Shown in pieces: positions 33,913 to 43,703 of a stretch of 47,967 bases of DNA. Position numbers and translations under genes: made by a program. Position 1 is the stretch's first letter, and each line of letters starts with the position of its first letter. The notes under the pieces were generated by a model. The model was not told where the DNA came from. It did no database searches and saw only the letters and a list, made by a program, of their open reading frames with translations. The DNA comes from Candidatus Albibeggiatoa sp. nov. BB20 (GTDB taxonomy: Bacteria > Pseudomonadota > Gammaproteobacteria > Beggiatoales > Beggiatoaceae): assembly GCA_016744725.1 (NCBI GenBank), contig JADGDW010000010.1, positions 1-47,967 on the forward strand. Direction: 5' to 3'.

Positions 33913-34527
33913 ATGGCTGCTTTTAAAATAGACCCCGAAGAGTTTAAGAACCTCGACCAGAATAATGTAGGTAGTTGGCCAGTAATGGTGAAAGCCGTTA
34001 TTGTGCTGGTATTGTTTATGATTGCTTTAGGTGCAGGCTACTATTTTGATACCCAGAAACAACAAGCACAATTATCAGTAGAAAAGCGCAAAGAAAATGA
34101 ACTTCGAGATAAATTCAAACAAAAGCAATGGGAAGCGGCAACATTACCTAAATTGCAAGAACAATTGCGTGAAATTGAATCTAATTTAGAAGAATTACAA
34201 AACCGTCTACCCAATAAAGCCCAAGTCGCGGGTTTAATTCAAGATATTTCTCAACAAGCGATTGCGACAGGATTGAGCTCAGAATTATTTAAACCGGGGC
34301 GTGAAGAAGTTGGGCAAGTTTATGTCAAATTACCTATTACTTTACGTTTAAATGGTGATTACCACTCATTTGGCAATTTTGTGAGCGGTATTGCAGCAAT
34401 GCCTCGGATTGTGACGCAACATAATATTTCCATCAGTACCTCTAGTGGTAAAAGTAGTGACAAACCACTAACAATGGAGCTGAATGCACAAATCTATCGC
34501 TATTTAGATGAGACTGAAGCTCAATAA
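33913..34527 (+). CDS. pilO: Type IV pilus assembly protein PilO
   Basis: Partner of PilN in the inner-membrane alignment complex, 204 residues. It has a short cytoplasmic N-terminus, a transmembrane helix (VMVKAVIVLVLFMIALGAGY, about 25-44), a long coiled coil (about 50-105) and a periplasmic ferredoxin-like domain with ITLRLNGDYHSFGNFVSGIA, characteristic of PilO. Confidence 0.95.
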   Translation: MAAFKIDPEEFKNLDQNNVGSWPVMVKAVIVLVLFMIALGAGYYFDTQKQQAQLSVEKRKENELRDKFKQKQWEAATLPKLQEQLREIESNLEELQNRLPNKAQVAGLIQDISQQAIATGLSSELFKPGREEVGQVYVKLPITLRLNGDYHSFGNFVSGIAAMPRIVTQHNISISTSSGKSSDKPLTMELNAQIYRYLDETEAQ

Positions 34528-34540
34528 TCTAGGAATCGTC

Positions 34541-35101
34541 ATGAATCAGCGCACTTTACCCCATTTTATATTTATTAGCCTATTTAGCTTGATGCTTGGT
34601 GCTTGTAGCAACGGCAATATGGATGATTTAAGACAATATGTTACAGATATTAAAGCACGCCAAAACCCTCAAGTTGATCCCATTCCTTCCTTTACGATTA
34701 TTCCCAACCATTTTTATGAGGTTGAAAATAAACGTGATCCATTTCGCCCAATGGAAGATTTAACAACAGGAGGAACGGAAGATACACTGATTAACCTAGG
34801 TTCTAAGCGTAATTGTGAACGCCCAGACCCATACCGTATCCGAGCTGGCCTAGAATTGCTTCCACTTGATGCTTTGGATATGGCTGGCACATTATTAGAT
34901 GGTCAAAATAATTTATGGGGTTTAGTCACAGCGCGTTCTGAACGTATCACTTATAGGGTTCAAATAGGTGATTACATTGGTGAAAATAATGGGGAAGTGA
35001 TTTATATTTCTGAAAATAAAATAGAAATACGTGAACTTTATCCAGATGGTTCTGGTTGTTATGTAGAGCAAATTAGTTCTATTGCTTTATCATCAGATTA
35101 A
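34541..35101 (+). CDS. pilP: Type IV pilus lipoprotein PilP
   Basis: Inner-membrane lipoprotein that links PilNO to the PilQ secretin, 186 residues. The ATG at 34541 has AGGA 6 nt upstream and gives a lipoprotein signal (LFSLMLGACSNG, Cys in LGAC). The frame also opens at 34508, overlapping pilO, but that start lacks a ribosome binding site and lengthens the signal peptide. NKRDPFRPM and the beta-sandwich domain (LDMAGTLLDGQNNLWGLV) are typical of PilP. Confidence 0.93.
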   Translation: MNQRTLPHFIFISLFSLMLGACSNGNMDDLRQYVTDIKARQNPQVDPIPSFTIIPNHFYEVENKRDPFRPMEDLTTGGTEDTLINLGSKRNCERPDPYRIRAGLELLPLDALDMAGTLLDGQNNLWGLVTARSERITYRVQIGDYIGENNGEVIYISENKIEIRELYPDGSGCYVEQISSIALSSD

Positions 35102-35141
35102 TTGCAATTCTGCTATCTAAAAAAGAATGAGAGCTGCTGTC

Positions 35142-37409
35142 ATGAAGCTAAAAAAATATACTTTATACCTATTCTACTTACTTATTGCTAATTTAATTTT
35201 CAATACAATGGCTTACGCCGTACAATTGGATAAAATTAGTCACTCTAGTTTGCCCGGTAATAAAGTCCAAGTTAATTTAATATTTTCAGGTACAGCTCCA
35301 GAACCGCTGAGTTTTACAACAGATAATCCATCAAAAATTGTATTAGATTTTCTAGGTGTAAGTTTAAATTTAAAAAAACGCTTTCAAGTTATTGGGGTCG
35401 GGGCGGTGCAAGGTATTAATGCAGTTGAGACACCTGATAGAGCCCGCGTTGTATTAAATTTAGTCAGTTCTGTACCTTATGACATTAAAGTTTATGGCAA
35501 TAAAGTATCAATTACCTCAGATAATTTTTCAGGGCAAGTAAATCAATTAGCCGGTGGTGGCTCTGACGACCCTATTGTAAAAGCCAGCTTGCCAACAGCA
35601 CCGCCTATTAATCAATTTGATGATGTGGTTGCAGTCGATAGCTATGTCGCTCCACGCCATAATATCCCTCCTAGTATTACTCCTCAAAATACGTTTAAAC
35701 CTAGCAGCAACTCAGTTCCAACTCAACGAGCTTATACCCCAAGAGAGCCGCATATTTCAAAAATAGATTTTCGCCGCTCTGAAAGCCAATCAGGTTTAGT
35801 CATGATTACACTTTCAAATCCCAATATTGTCGTTGATATGCGTGAGGAAGGGGGGGAGATTATTATTGATTTTTTAGAGGCTGAATTACCAGAAAAACTG
35901 GATCGCCGTCTGGATGTCATCGATTTTGCGACCCCAGTTACTTATATTGACACACTTAAACGAGGTGGAAATGTACGAGTTAAAATTGCAGTAACAGGTG
36001 AATATGAGCATTTAGCTTACCAAACTGAAAACACTTATGTGATTGAGATTAAAGAATTGACTCCAGAGGAAAGAGCAGAAAAACAAAAAACAGAACCGAA
36101 CTATACAGGACAAAAAGTCACTTTTAGTTTCCAAAAAATTGATGTTCGAGCCGCTTTGCTACTGCTAACAGAATTACCGGGAGTGAATCTTAACTTAGTT
36201 GCCAGTGAACAAGTACAAGGGGATGTCACATTGCGGCTTAAAAATGTGCCTTGGGATCAAGCCCTAGATATTATTTTAGAGGCGAATGGCTTAGGCATGA
36301 AAAAAGTAGGCAATGTAGTGATGGTTGATAGAAAAGAATTGATTGCTAAGCGTGAAAAAGATGAGTTAGAAGCAGAGCAACAAATTAAGAAATTAGAGCC
36401 ATTGCGCACTGAATATATGCAAATTAATTATGCTAAAGCTGAAGATTTCGAAGGATTATTAAAAAGCAAGAGTGGTGGTGAAAGTTCTCATTCTTTTTTA
36501 TCTGAGCGGGGCAATGTTTCAATAGATGAAAGAACCAATACCCTTATTTTGCAAGATACTTCGGAACGCTTAGCAGAAATTAGAGAATTATTGGCTGCCC
36601 TTGATACACCAGTGCGCCAAGTTTTAATTGAATCCAGGGTGGTGATTGCCGAGGATACCTTTAGTAAAGCACTTGGGGTTCGGTTTGGTTACAGTGCTAA
36701 TCAAGACTTAGGCAATGGCGATGGTATTGTTATAGGTGGTAAAGTTGCAGGTAATACTCAGTTTTCTAATGGTACAGCCTTTACCAGTGATAATACTCTA
36801 GGAGCAGGCGACGGTGAAAATTTTATTGTCAGTTTGCCTGAAACTCTAGGTAGTGGTAACACTGCAGCCTTAGGTTTGGCTATTGGTAAAATTGGTAGCT
36901 ATTTACTGAATTTGGAGTTGTCTGCACTACAACAAGAAGGACGTGGTGAAATCGTCGCAAGCCCTCGGGTAATTACTGCAAATCAAAAAACCGCAACGAT
37001 TTATCAGGGTCAACAACGTTCTTACCAAGCAACAGCAGGTATTGGTGCAATTGCCCAAGTACAGTTTAAAGATGCTTACCTTAAATTAGAAGTCACCCCG
37101 CAAATTACACCTGATGATCGGGTTATTATGGAGCTATCTGTGAGTAAAGATGACTTTTTACCCGCAGTAGGTGGGGGTGAACCACCAATTAGTAAACGTC
37201 AAGTTCAAACTCAAGTGCTTGTTGATAATGGTGAAACGGTTGTATTAGGCGGGGTCTATGAACAAAATTCAACCAACTCGCTTGAACGTGTGCCATTCTT
37301 GAGTAGCATTCCATTCTTAGGTAATTTATTTAAACGTCGTAGCCGTTCAGATACCAAATCTGAATTATTGATTTTTGTGACCCCTAAAATTCTTAAAGAA
37401 TCAACATAA
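35142..37409 (+). CDS. pilQ: Type IV pilus secretin PilQ
   Basis: Outer-membrane secretin through which the pilus exits. About 755 residues from ATG 35142, which gives the signal peptide ending NTMAYA; ATG 35127 is in frame 15 bp upstream and cannot be excluded. Order of parts: two AMIN domains (about 25-115 and 205-300), separated by a Pro/Ser-rich linker; a secretin N0/STN domain (from VTFSFQKIDVRAALLLL); an N1 domain; and the C-terminal secretin domain with VVLGGVYEQNSTNSLERVPF, then LSSIPFLGNLFKRR and ELLIFVTPKIL. Last of pilMNOPQ. aroK-aroB, which often follow, are replaced by an Ig-repeat lipoprotein gene. Confidence 0.95.
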   Translation: MKLKKYTLYLFYLLIANLIFNTMAYAVQLDKISHSSLPGNKVQVNLIFSGTAPEPLSFTTDNPSKIVLDFLGVSLNLKKRFQVIGVGAVQGINAVETPDRARVVLNLVSSVPYDIKVYGNKVSITSDNFSGQVNQLAGGGSDDPIVKASLPTAPPINQFDDVVAVDSYVAPRHNIPPSITPQNTFKPSSNSVPTQRAYTPREPHISKIDFRRSESQSGLVMITLSNPNIVVDMREEGGEIIIDFLEAELPEKLDRRLDVIDFATPVTYIDTLKRGGNVRVKIAVTGEYEHLAYQTENTYVIEIKELTPEERAEKQKTEPNYTGQKVTFSFQKIDVRAALLLLTELPGVNLNLVASEQVQGDVTLRLKNVPWDQALDIILEANGLGMKKVGNVVMVDRKELIAKREKDELEAEQQIKKLEPLRTEYMQINYAKAEDFEGLLKSKSGGESSHSFLSERGNVSIDERTNTLILQDTSERLAEIRELLAALDTPVRQVLIESRVVIAEDTFSKALGVRFGYSANQDLGNGDGIVIGGKVAGNTQFSNGTAFTSDNTLGAGDGENFIVSLPETLGSGNTAALGLAIGKIGSYLLNLELSALQQEGRGEIVASPRVITANQKTATIYQGQQRSYQATAGIGAIAQVQFKDAYLKLEVTPQITPDDRVIMELSVSKDDFLPAVGGGEPPISKRQVQTQVLVDNGETVVLGGVYEQNSTNSLERVPFLSSIPFLGNLFKRRSRSDTKSELLIFVTPKILKEST

Positions 37410-37443
37410 TTAGCTTTTGATCAGCGTTTCTATTAAAAAAAAC

Positions 37444-37487
37444 TGGGCTATCTTTTTATATGCTAGCCCACTTTGACGCTTAGCGTC
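37444..37487 (+). terminator. Two tandem hairpins between pilQ and the Ig-repeat gene
   Basis: TGGGCTA (37444-37450) pairs with TAGCCCA (37464-37470), then GACGC-TTA-GCGTC (37475-37487) forms a compact second stem. There is no T run on the plus strand; an A run before the first stem would be a T run on the minus strand. It may reduce or process read-through from the pil operon into the large gene. Confidence 0.5.
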
Positions 37488-37546
37488 GTAACCGATAGTA
37501 TTTTGCCAACGTAGGCATAATTTTTATTTTTTATGAGGGAACTTGG

Positions 37547-40500
37547 ATGTTAGCAAAAAAGGTTTTTAAGTGGCTGGCATTGGCGATGATGCTGAGCATA
37601 TTAGCTGCTTGTGGTGGTGGTTCAGGTGGTGAAACCAGTAGCCTATTGTCTGATCCGGGTACTAATCCGACTAACCCAACTAATCCGACGACAGACACAA
37701 CCGATGTTACTTTTTTCATTAGTTCCGCACAGGTTATCCCTACAGCGGGTAGTAGTATAGTTACTGTGACTGTTTTTGAAGCTAACCCAGATGCAACGGT
37801 TACAGATGCTGCGGGTAATACATTTACAGATATTACCCAGCTTGTTACTGAAAATAATGTACCTTTACGAGTCAGTGTGACAGATGATGCCTATTTTTTA
37901 GAAAATGGTAAAAGTTCCTTAGATATTGAATCAGACCAACGTGGCCAAGTGTCTTTTACTGTGGCACATCCTGGTAATGGCACTGTATTATTAACTGTAC
38001 AAGGTCGGGTAAATTATGAAGGTGGTGGTAGTGATTATTTATACTTTGGTGGCTCTGTGGTTGCTGAAATTGCTAATAACAATACACAGATTCCTGCAGA
38101 CGGTTCAAGTAGCGCACAAATATTAGTATCAGCCCGTGACGCGTTTTTATCACCTATTTCAGGTTTAGGAATTAGCTTAAGTTATTCACCTGACTCTCAA
38201 GCAACAGCCAGTTCAGATACTGCGTTTGTAACCGATGCAAATGGCCAATTTAGAGCCAATATTTCTAATGCAGTGGAACAAGCGGTTTCAGTGATTCCTT
38301 ATGCAGGTGGCGGTCGTGGTAATACAATTAAATTAAACTTTACTAAAGCTGCTCAATCTACAGCTGTTGTGAGCGCGACCTTAGTCACTCAGGGGATTAT
38401 TCCAGCCGATGGTGAAACACCTGCGAAAGTCATTGTTTTAGCCCGCAGTTCTGACGGGGTTGCTTTATCTGGTTTGCCTGTTTCATTGTCTTTCCCAACA
38501 GATTCCTTTGCCGTTGCTACGCCTTCTGTGGGTTCTACGAATGAAAGCGGTCAATTTACAACTAATATTACTAACTATGTGACTCAAACAACTGAAGTAA
38601 CACCTATCGTTGGTGGTATTGCCGCAGACCCAATTACATTAAACTTTGGTACAACAGCACAAGATTCTAACGTGGTGGTAACAGCAACCGTGTTAACACA
38701 AGGATTGATTCCAGCCAATGGTACAACAACCGCAAAGTTATTGGTTTTAGCTCGTGATTTAGATGGTGTTCCAGTTGAAGGTTTGCCCGTTGCCTTAGCC
38801 TTCCCCAAAAACTCATTTGCAGTGGCAACCACCTCAATTGGTAGCACGGATGCAAATGGACAGTTCTTAACCGAAATCAGTGATTCTGTACCTGAATCTG
38901 TATCCATTACCGCAATTGCAGGGGGTTCTAGTTCTAATGCCGTCGTCATTGAATTTATTGCCTCAGGTGGTGGAGAAGCACCTACTCAGTTAGATATTGA
39001 AATTACAGATAGCAGTGCCTTAGCCAATGGTGCAGATACAGTGCAAGTAGTTATTGTTGCTCGTGATAGCTTAGGTAATGTTGTACCCAATATCCCAGTT
39101 AAATTACGCGGTGGTACAGCAACATCAGTTATGCGTGTGTCTGGTGCAGAAACGGTTGGAACGCTTTATGTGTCAGGTAATACGGGTGAGCAAGGCTTAA
39201 CTGTATTAATTACCAATAGCACAAAAGAAGTTTTAGATTTAGAAGCAGTTGCGGTTGTAAATGACACTGAATTAACCAGTGAAGGTCAGGCGGTTATTTT
39301 TACATCAACTGCATCGACTGCATCAACTGTTACTTTAACAGCCACTTCAACTGAAACGATTGCAGATGGACAGTCTAGTATTACATTATCAGGTCAAGCA
39401 TTAGCCTCAGATAGTCAACCATTAGATAATGTTACAGTTTCTTTTGAATACAGAGGTAGTCCCGTTATTTCCGTAGATAACAATGGTCGTACTTATGCTG
39501 ATGGACGGTTTTTTGCGACAGTAACCAATAGCAATGTTGAGTCATTTAGCATACGTGCAGTTGTTGAAAGCACAAGCAGTGCCCCTGTCATTTTAACCTT
39601 TACCAATCAAACAGGTTCAAATGGTTCTACAGTGACACCTGCAACACCACCTGCTGCAATTAATTTGATTGCAACGTCACTTTCACAATTAGCTGATGGT
39701 AAAAGTGAAATTACACTGACAGCAGTTGTATTAGATAGTAATAGAATTCCAATGGAAGGTGCTCAAATTGCATTATCAGCGTCGGCAGGCACAGCTGTTG
39801 ATACTGCTCTGTTTGATAAAGCGAGAGACAAAACGGGAGTTGCAGGAAGTGCTGCTTTTAAAATAACGAATACGCAAGTCGGTACAGTTGTTATTTTTGC
39901 AACAGCTCAAGGAGTGGATAGCGAAGGCAATGTGTCTGGCGCAACAGCTCAAAACACCATTGCTCTCAATTTTATTGAGCCGATTCAAGCCACTCAACTT
40001 ACTTTAGTTTCTACACCAAGCAGTGCAATTGCTGATGGTATAAGTACGATTAGTGTTGATGTGATTGCAAGAGACAGCGATGGTGTGACTGTGGCTAATG
40101 TACCGATTAATATGATTTTAGGCGATAATACCGCGCGTGCGACTCCATCGACAGGTACAACGGATGACAATGGAGTGTTTACTACCCAAATTACCTCAAA
40201 TCAAGTTGGGACATTAGGTATTACAGCACAAGTACAAGATATCAATGTATCTGAGAACTTGGATTTACAGTTTACATCTGCATCAAACAGTAGTGATGTG
40301 ACTAAGCTTGTGATTAGCCAATTTAGCGATAATGAACAATTAGCCAATGGGCAAGATTTGGTTACAATTCAAGTTTCTGCCTTAGACGATCAAGGTACGC
40401 CTGTACCGAATGTCACTATTGAGTTGATTACTTCAGCAGATTTCCCAGTCTCTTTTAGTAGTTTGAGAGGAGTGACGGGTGACGATGGTATTTTCACAAC

Positions 40501-43156
40501 TGAAGTCAGCTCAATTGAAATTGGTGTCGTCTCAGTTACAGCTCAAGCACCAGATACAGCCAGCAGTCTGCGTAGTGAGACTTTAGCTGTGACATTTAAT
40601 GCGTCGAATCAAGATGCAGTACCTGCTACGATTGAGTTAACGATTGAAAACAACAATCAACCAGCAGATGATACGGCTCAAGTAATTTTAGTTGCAAAAG
40701 TCCTAGACGAAAAAGGTCAAGCTGTTGTTGGAGCTAGTGTTGAGTTAATCAGTAACAATCCTGCATTAGACCCAGCTGACGGTGTAACTAATGGTTTAGG
40801 TGAATGGCGTACCACTTTAAGCAGTGCTATTGCAGCTTCCGTTACAATTACTGCAGTCACAACAGGTGGTAGTTCAACAAAACAAAGCACAGCTCAAACC
40901 GTTACATTTATTGAAACAGCCCAAGCAACACCGCCTGCAAGCTTAGTTCTCAATACCACAGCAACCACTGCGGCAGTTAATGATCCTATTAGCTTAATTG
41001 TATCGGCTAAAGACTCAAATGGCGTACCAATGGAAAATGTGAATATAATTTTTGAAATTGTATCTGGCGCAGGTATTTTTCAAGAAGCTGCCAGTGGTAA
41101 TACAGGAGCAAGTGGTACATTCTCTTCTTCTATCTCTAGCACCGATGCAGGCTTAGTTGAAGTTCGGGCAACGGCTGCCAATAGAAGTATTACCAGTAAT
41201 TCCGTATCGTTGACATTTGAAAATGCGGCTAATACTCAAGTGCCTGTTGCTAGCCTAGCACTATTTACAGATAGTCAAACCTTAGACTCAGAAGGTAAGA
41301 CTGACGGCATTATTATTAGTGCACGGGTTAAAGATGAAAACAATAATATCTTGGTTGGTAAAAGTGTTAGCTTTGTAGTTGATTCTGGTGATATTCAACT
41401 TGTTACCCGAACCTCTAATGCAGGTACAGTTGAATATGGAATAGGCGATTCAGATGGTAAAACCGATGGGACAGGGCAAGCCTATGCACGCTTAACCACT
41501 ATTGGTAATTCCAACAATAGAACAATTACTGTAACTGCAAGCAGTGAAACGGCAACTGCAATACCACTACAAATTGGTGTGATAGGAACTGAAATCACTA
41601 TTGAAGGACGTAGCTCAATTGTTTTAGACCCAGCTGATGCCACTCAAAATGATACGGTATTAACCATTTCATTACGTGATTCAGCAGGTAATCGGATTGC
41701 CAATAAATCATTGACTGTTAGCTCACAACTGGGTCATAGTTTGTCTGCAACTCAAGTGGTTACCGATGGCAATGGACAAGCAACGGTGACAGTGACACCT
41801 GACCCAACTAAAATTGGTACTGATACCATTAAGGTTGAAAAAATCAAAGAAGATGCAACTGAAACAACAGTGAGTGCAACACATCAACTGACGATTTCTA
41901 ATGAAAACTTTACCTTAACTTACAATGGTACTGTGTCTAGTACTGGAGTCATTGAAATTGCCATTGGTAATAATAGTAGTTCAAATGGTGATGGTTCTGG
42001 CCTACCTTGCGTGAATACATCTGATCCTAATTGCGATACAGGCACTGACACCACGAGTAGCTCTAGTAGTCAAACTTTTACTATACGTTGGTTGCAAGGC
42101 AGCCTGCCAAAAACAGGGGAACATGTCACCATTTCTACTACACGAGGTTCAATTAATAGTTTGATTCCATCAGATGGTATTTTGGATGCAAATGGTGAAG
42201 TGAGCTTCAAAATTACTTCTGACAGTGTAGGTGACGCGGTTATTACTGCCTTTGCTGATGCAGGGCCAAGTGCTTCTATTACAGTTGAGTTTGTTGCAAC
42301 CACCGCAAATAGCATTTCACTACAAGCAACACGTCCTGTTGTGAATGCTAATACTGCGGGTAGTAGTACAGAACAAAGTGAAATCATTGCAACTGTACGT
42401 GATATCAATAATAATCTAGTGAAAAACAAATCAGTCGACTTTTCACTAAATGATATTACGGGTGGTAGCTTAAGCCAATCTCGGGTTGTGACTGACAGCG
42501 CGGGTCAAGCGAGAATTACTTATATTGCAGGTACAACATCCAGTGCAGCCAATGGGGTAGAAATTACCGCAACGATTGTAGAAGATAGCGTCACTCCAAA
42601 AACCGTTGCATTGACAGTGGCTCAGCGCAGCTTATTCGTGAAGATTGGTTCAGGTAATACACTCATAGATGAAGATGGCCGTCGTTATGAAACCTTAGAG
42701 ACTGTTTCTGTAACAGATTCAAATGGCACGCCTGTCGATGGTGCTACGGTGACATTGAGCATTTACCCTACTCTATTTTCAACAGGTCTCAGTGTATGTC
42801 CAAATGAAGATGTGAATAAAAATGGTATTTTGGATTCAGGTGAAGACCTTAATTCGAATGGTCGACTAGACCCTGGTAATGTCTTGACACTGGATGCTTT
42901 AACCATTGTTACAGGTGAAGGTGAAGGTATTGCAAGTGGTTATGCAGACTTTAAAGTTGTCTATGCCGTTAGCTATGCAACATGGGTACAAGCTGAAATC
43001 AGCGCACGAACTGAAGTTGCAGGTTCAGAAGCCATTAGTATCGCTAACTTTATCGCAACGTGTAGTAAAGCTGATGTTGATAATGAAACATGTCCAGTGG
43101 CTAATCCATTTACTGGTTTAGATCATTCTGGATGTATTGCTTTACCTTCACAGTAA
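37547..43156 (+). CDS. Large Ig-like-repeat (Big_1 type) lipoprotein with EF-hand-like motifs
   Basis: 1869-residue surface lipoprotein, likely adhesive. The ATG has GAGGGA 6 nt upstream. The signal peptide ends in lipobox LAACGGG, and a GTNPTNPTNPT linker follows. The rest is about 15 bacterial Ig-like repeats of 85-110 residues, each with the pattern ADGxSxxxIxVxARDxxGxPVxxVPV, such as IPADGETPAKVIVLARSSDG and IADGISTISVDVIARDSDGV; two adjacent copies at about residues 276-375 and 378-475 are closest to each other. Near the C-terminus (about 1752-1775) are two calcium-loop motifs, DVNKNGILDSGED and DLNSNGRLDPG. It lies 137 bp after pilQ. Intimin/invasin-like fold is by family; receptor and pilus link are inference. 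Confidence 0.85.
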   Translation: MLAKKVFKWLALAMMLSILAACGGGSGGETSSLLSDPGTNPTNPTNPTTDTTDVTFFISSAQVIPTAGSSIVTVTVFEANPDATVTDAAGNTFTDITQLVTENNVPLRVSVTDDAYFLENGKSSLDIESDQRGQVSFTVAHPGNGTVLLTVQGRVNYEGGGSDYLYFGGSVVAEIANNNTQIPADGSSSAQILVSARDAFLSPISGLGISLSYSPDSQATASSDTAFVTDANGQFRANISNAVEQAVSVIPYAGGGRGNTIKLNFTKAAQSTAVVSATLVTQGIIPADGETPAKVIVLARSSDGVALSGLPVSLSFPTDSFAVATPSVGSTNESGQFTTNITNYVTQTTEVTPIVGGIAADPITLNFGTTAQDSNVVVTATVLTQGLIPANGTTTAKLLVLARDLDGVPVEGLPVALAFPKNSFAVATTSIGSTDANGQFLTEISDSVPESVSITAIAGGSSSNAVVIEFIASGGGEAPTQLDIEITDSSALANGADTVQVVIVARDSLGNVVPNIPVKLRGGTATSVMRVSGAETVGTLYVSGNTGEQGLTVLITNSTKEVLDLEAVAVVNDTELTSEGQAVIFTSTASTASTVTLTATSTETIADGQSSITLSGQALASDSQPLDNVTVSFEYRGSPVISVDNNGRTYADGRFFATVTNSNVESFSIRAVVESTSSAPVILTFTNQTGSNGSTVTPATPPAAINLIATSLSQLADGKSEITLTAVVLDSNRIPMEGAQIALSASAGTAVDTALFDKARDKTGVAGSAAFKITNTQVGTVVIFATAQGVDSEGNVSGATAQNTIALNFIEPIQATQLTLVSTPSSAIADGISTISVDVIARDSDGVTVANVPINMILGDNTARATPSTGTTDDNGVFTTQITSNQVGTLGITAQVQDINVSENLDLQFTSASNSSDVTKLVISQFSDNEQLANGQDLVTIQVSALDDQGTPVPNVTIELITSADFPVSFSSLRGVTGDDGIFTTEVSSIEIGVVSVTAQAPDTASSLRSETLAVTFNASNQDAVPATIELTIENNNQPADDTAQVILVAKVLDEKGQAVVGASVELISNNPALDPADGVTNGLGEWRTTLSSAIAASVTITAVTTGGSSTKQSTAQTVTFIETAQATPPASLVLNTTATTAAVNDPISLIVSAKDSNGVPMENVNIIFEIVSGAGIFQEAASGNTGASGTFSSSISSTDAGLVEVRATAANRSITSNSVSLTFENAANTQVPVASLALFTDSQTLDSEGKTDGIIISARVKDENNNILVGKSVSFVVDSGDIQLVTRTSNAGTVEYGIGDSDGKTDGTGQAYARLTTIGNSNNRTITVTASSETATAIPLQIGVIGTEITIEGRSSIVLDPADATQNDTVLTISLRDSAGNRIANKSLTVSSQLGHSLSATQVVTDGNGQATVTVTPDPTKIGTDTIKVEKIKEDATETTVSATHQLTISNENFTLTYNGTVSSTGVIEIAIGNNSSSNGDGSGLPCVNTSDPNCDTGTDTTSSSSSQTFTIRWLQGSLPKTGEHVTISTTRGSINSLIPSDGILDANGEVSFKITSDSVGDAVITAFADAGPSASITVEFVATTANSISLQATRPVVNANTAGSSTEQSEIIATVRDINNNLVKNKSVDFSLNDITGGSLSQSRVVTDSAGQARITYIAGTTSSAANGVEITATIVEDSVTPKTVALTVAQRSLFVKIGSGNTLIDEDGRRYETLETVSVTDSNGTPVDGATVTLSIYPTLFSTGLSVCPNEDVNKNGILDSGEDLNSNGRLDPGNVLTLDALTIVTGEGEGIASGYADFKVVYAVSYATWVQAEISARTEVAGSEAISIANFIATCSKADVDNETCPVANPFTGLDHSGCIALPSQ

Positions 43157-43168
43157 AATATCTCTTAA

Positions 43169-43200
43169 CTCCCAGACAATACTGTTTGGGAGCTTTCTTT
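43169..43200 (+). terminator. Terminator of the Ig-repeat lipoprotein gene
   Basis: CTCCCA (43169-43174) pairs with TGGGAG (43187-43192), with an inner ACA/TGT pair (43176-43178 and 43183-43185), followed by CTTTCTTT. It lies 12 bp after the stop codon. Confidence 0.75.
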
Positions 43201-43233
43201 ATCTATTTGCGTCACAAAATTAGGAGGCAAATA

Positions 43234-43701
43234 ATGCGTTATCTCATTTTATTTTTCCTATTATTTTCAACAACAGTTTATGCAGGTAAAATGTATCAGT
43301 GGGTTGATGATGAAGGAACAACTCACTACACTCAAACCCCTCCGCCTAGCTATATTGGAGCAGAAGAACGGGTGCTTAAAACACCAAAACCCAAACCTGA
43401 GCTCAAAGATGCTGAACAAACAGAGAATACAGACCCTCTACAAGCACTAAAAGAGGCCAGAGCACAAAATTGTAAACAGTCACGGCAAAATTTAACCACG
43501 CTCACTTCTAATCAAGAATTAGTTTCATTAGCCACAGGTAACGAAACTGATGAAGAAATGGCTGAAATGAAGCCAATGAGCATAGAAGAACGTGAAAAAG
43601 AAATTGCGACGGCACAAGGTTTTATTAATGAATTTTGTCAGAATGTCCCTGTTGAAGAAGAAACTGAAGAGTCAGCAGAATATGAGGTTGAGCAGGAATA
43701 A
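43234..43701 (+). CDS. DUF4124-domain envelope protein
   Basis: 155-residue exported protein. The ATG at 43234 has a consensus AGGAGG 6 nt upstream; the longer frame from 43132 overlaps the previous gene and its terminator and is rejected. The signal peptide MRYLILFFLLFSTTVYA is followed by a DUF4124 domain (GKMYQWVDDEGTTHYTQTPP), a short beta-rich module common in gammaproteobacterial periplasmic proteins, then a highly charged helical tail rich in Glu. Function is unknown. Two bases separate it from the tautomerase gene. Confidence 0.85.
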   Translation: MRYLILFFLLFSTTVYAGKMYQWVDDEGTTHYTQTPPPSYIGAEERVLKTPKPKPELKDAEQTENTDPLQALKEARAQNCKQSRQNLTTLTSNQELVSLATGNETDEEMAEMKPMSIEEREKEIATAQGFINEFCQNVPVEEETEESAEYEVEQE

Positions 43702-43703
43702 TA

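Noticed and set aside
38584..38949. Minus-strand frame of 121 codons inside the Ig-repeat gene
   Set aside because: Shadow of the repetitive coding strand with no start signal or recognisable domain.
43132..43233. Upstream start of the DUF4124 protein
   Set aside because: It would overlap the preceding gene and its terminator; the AGGAGG site and signal peptide place the start at 43234.
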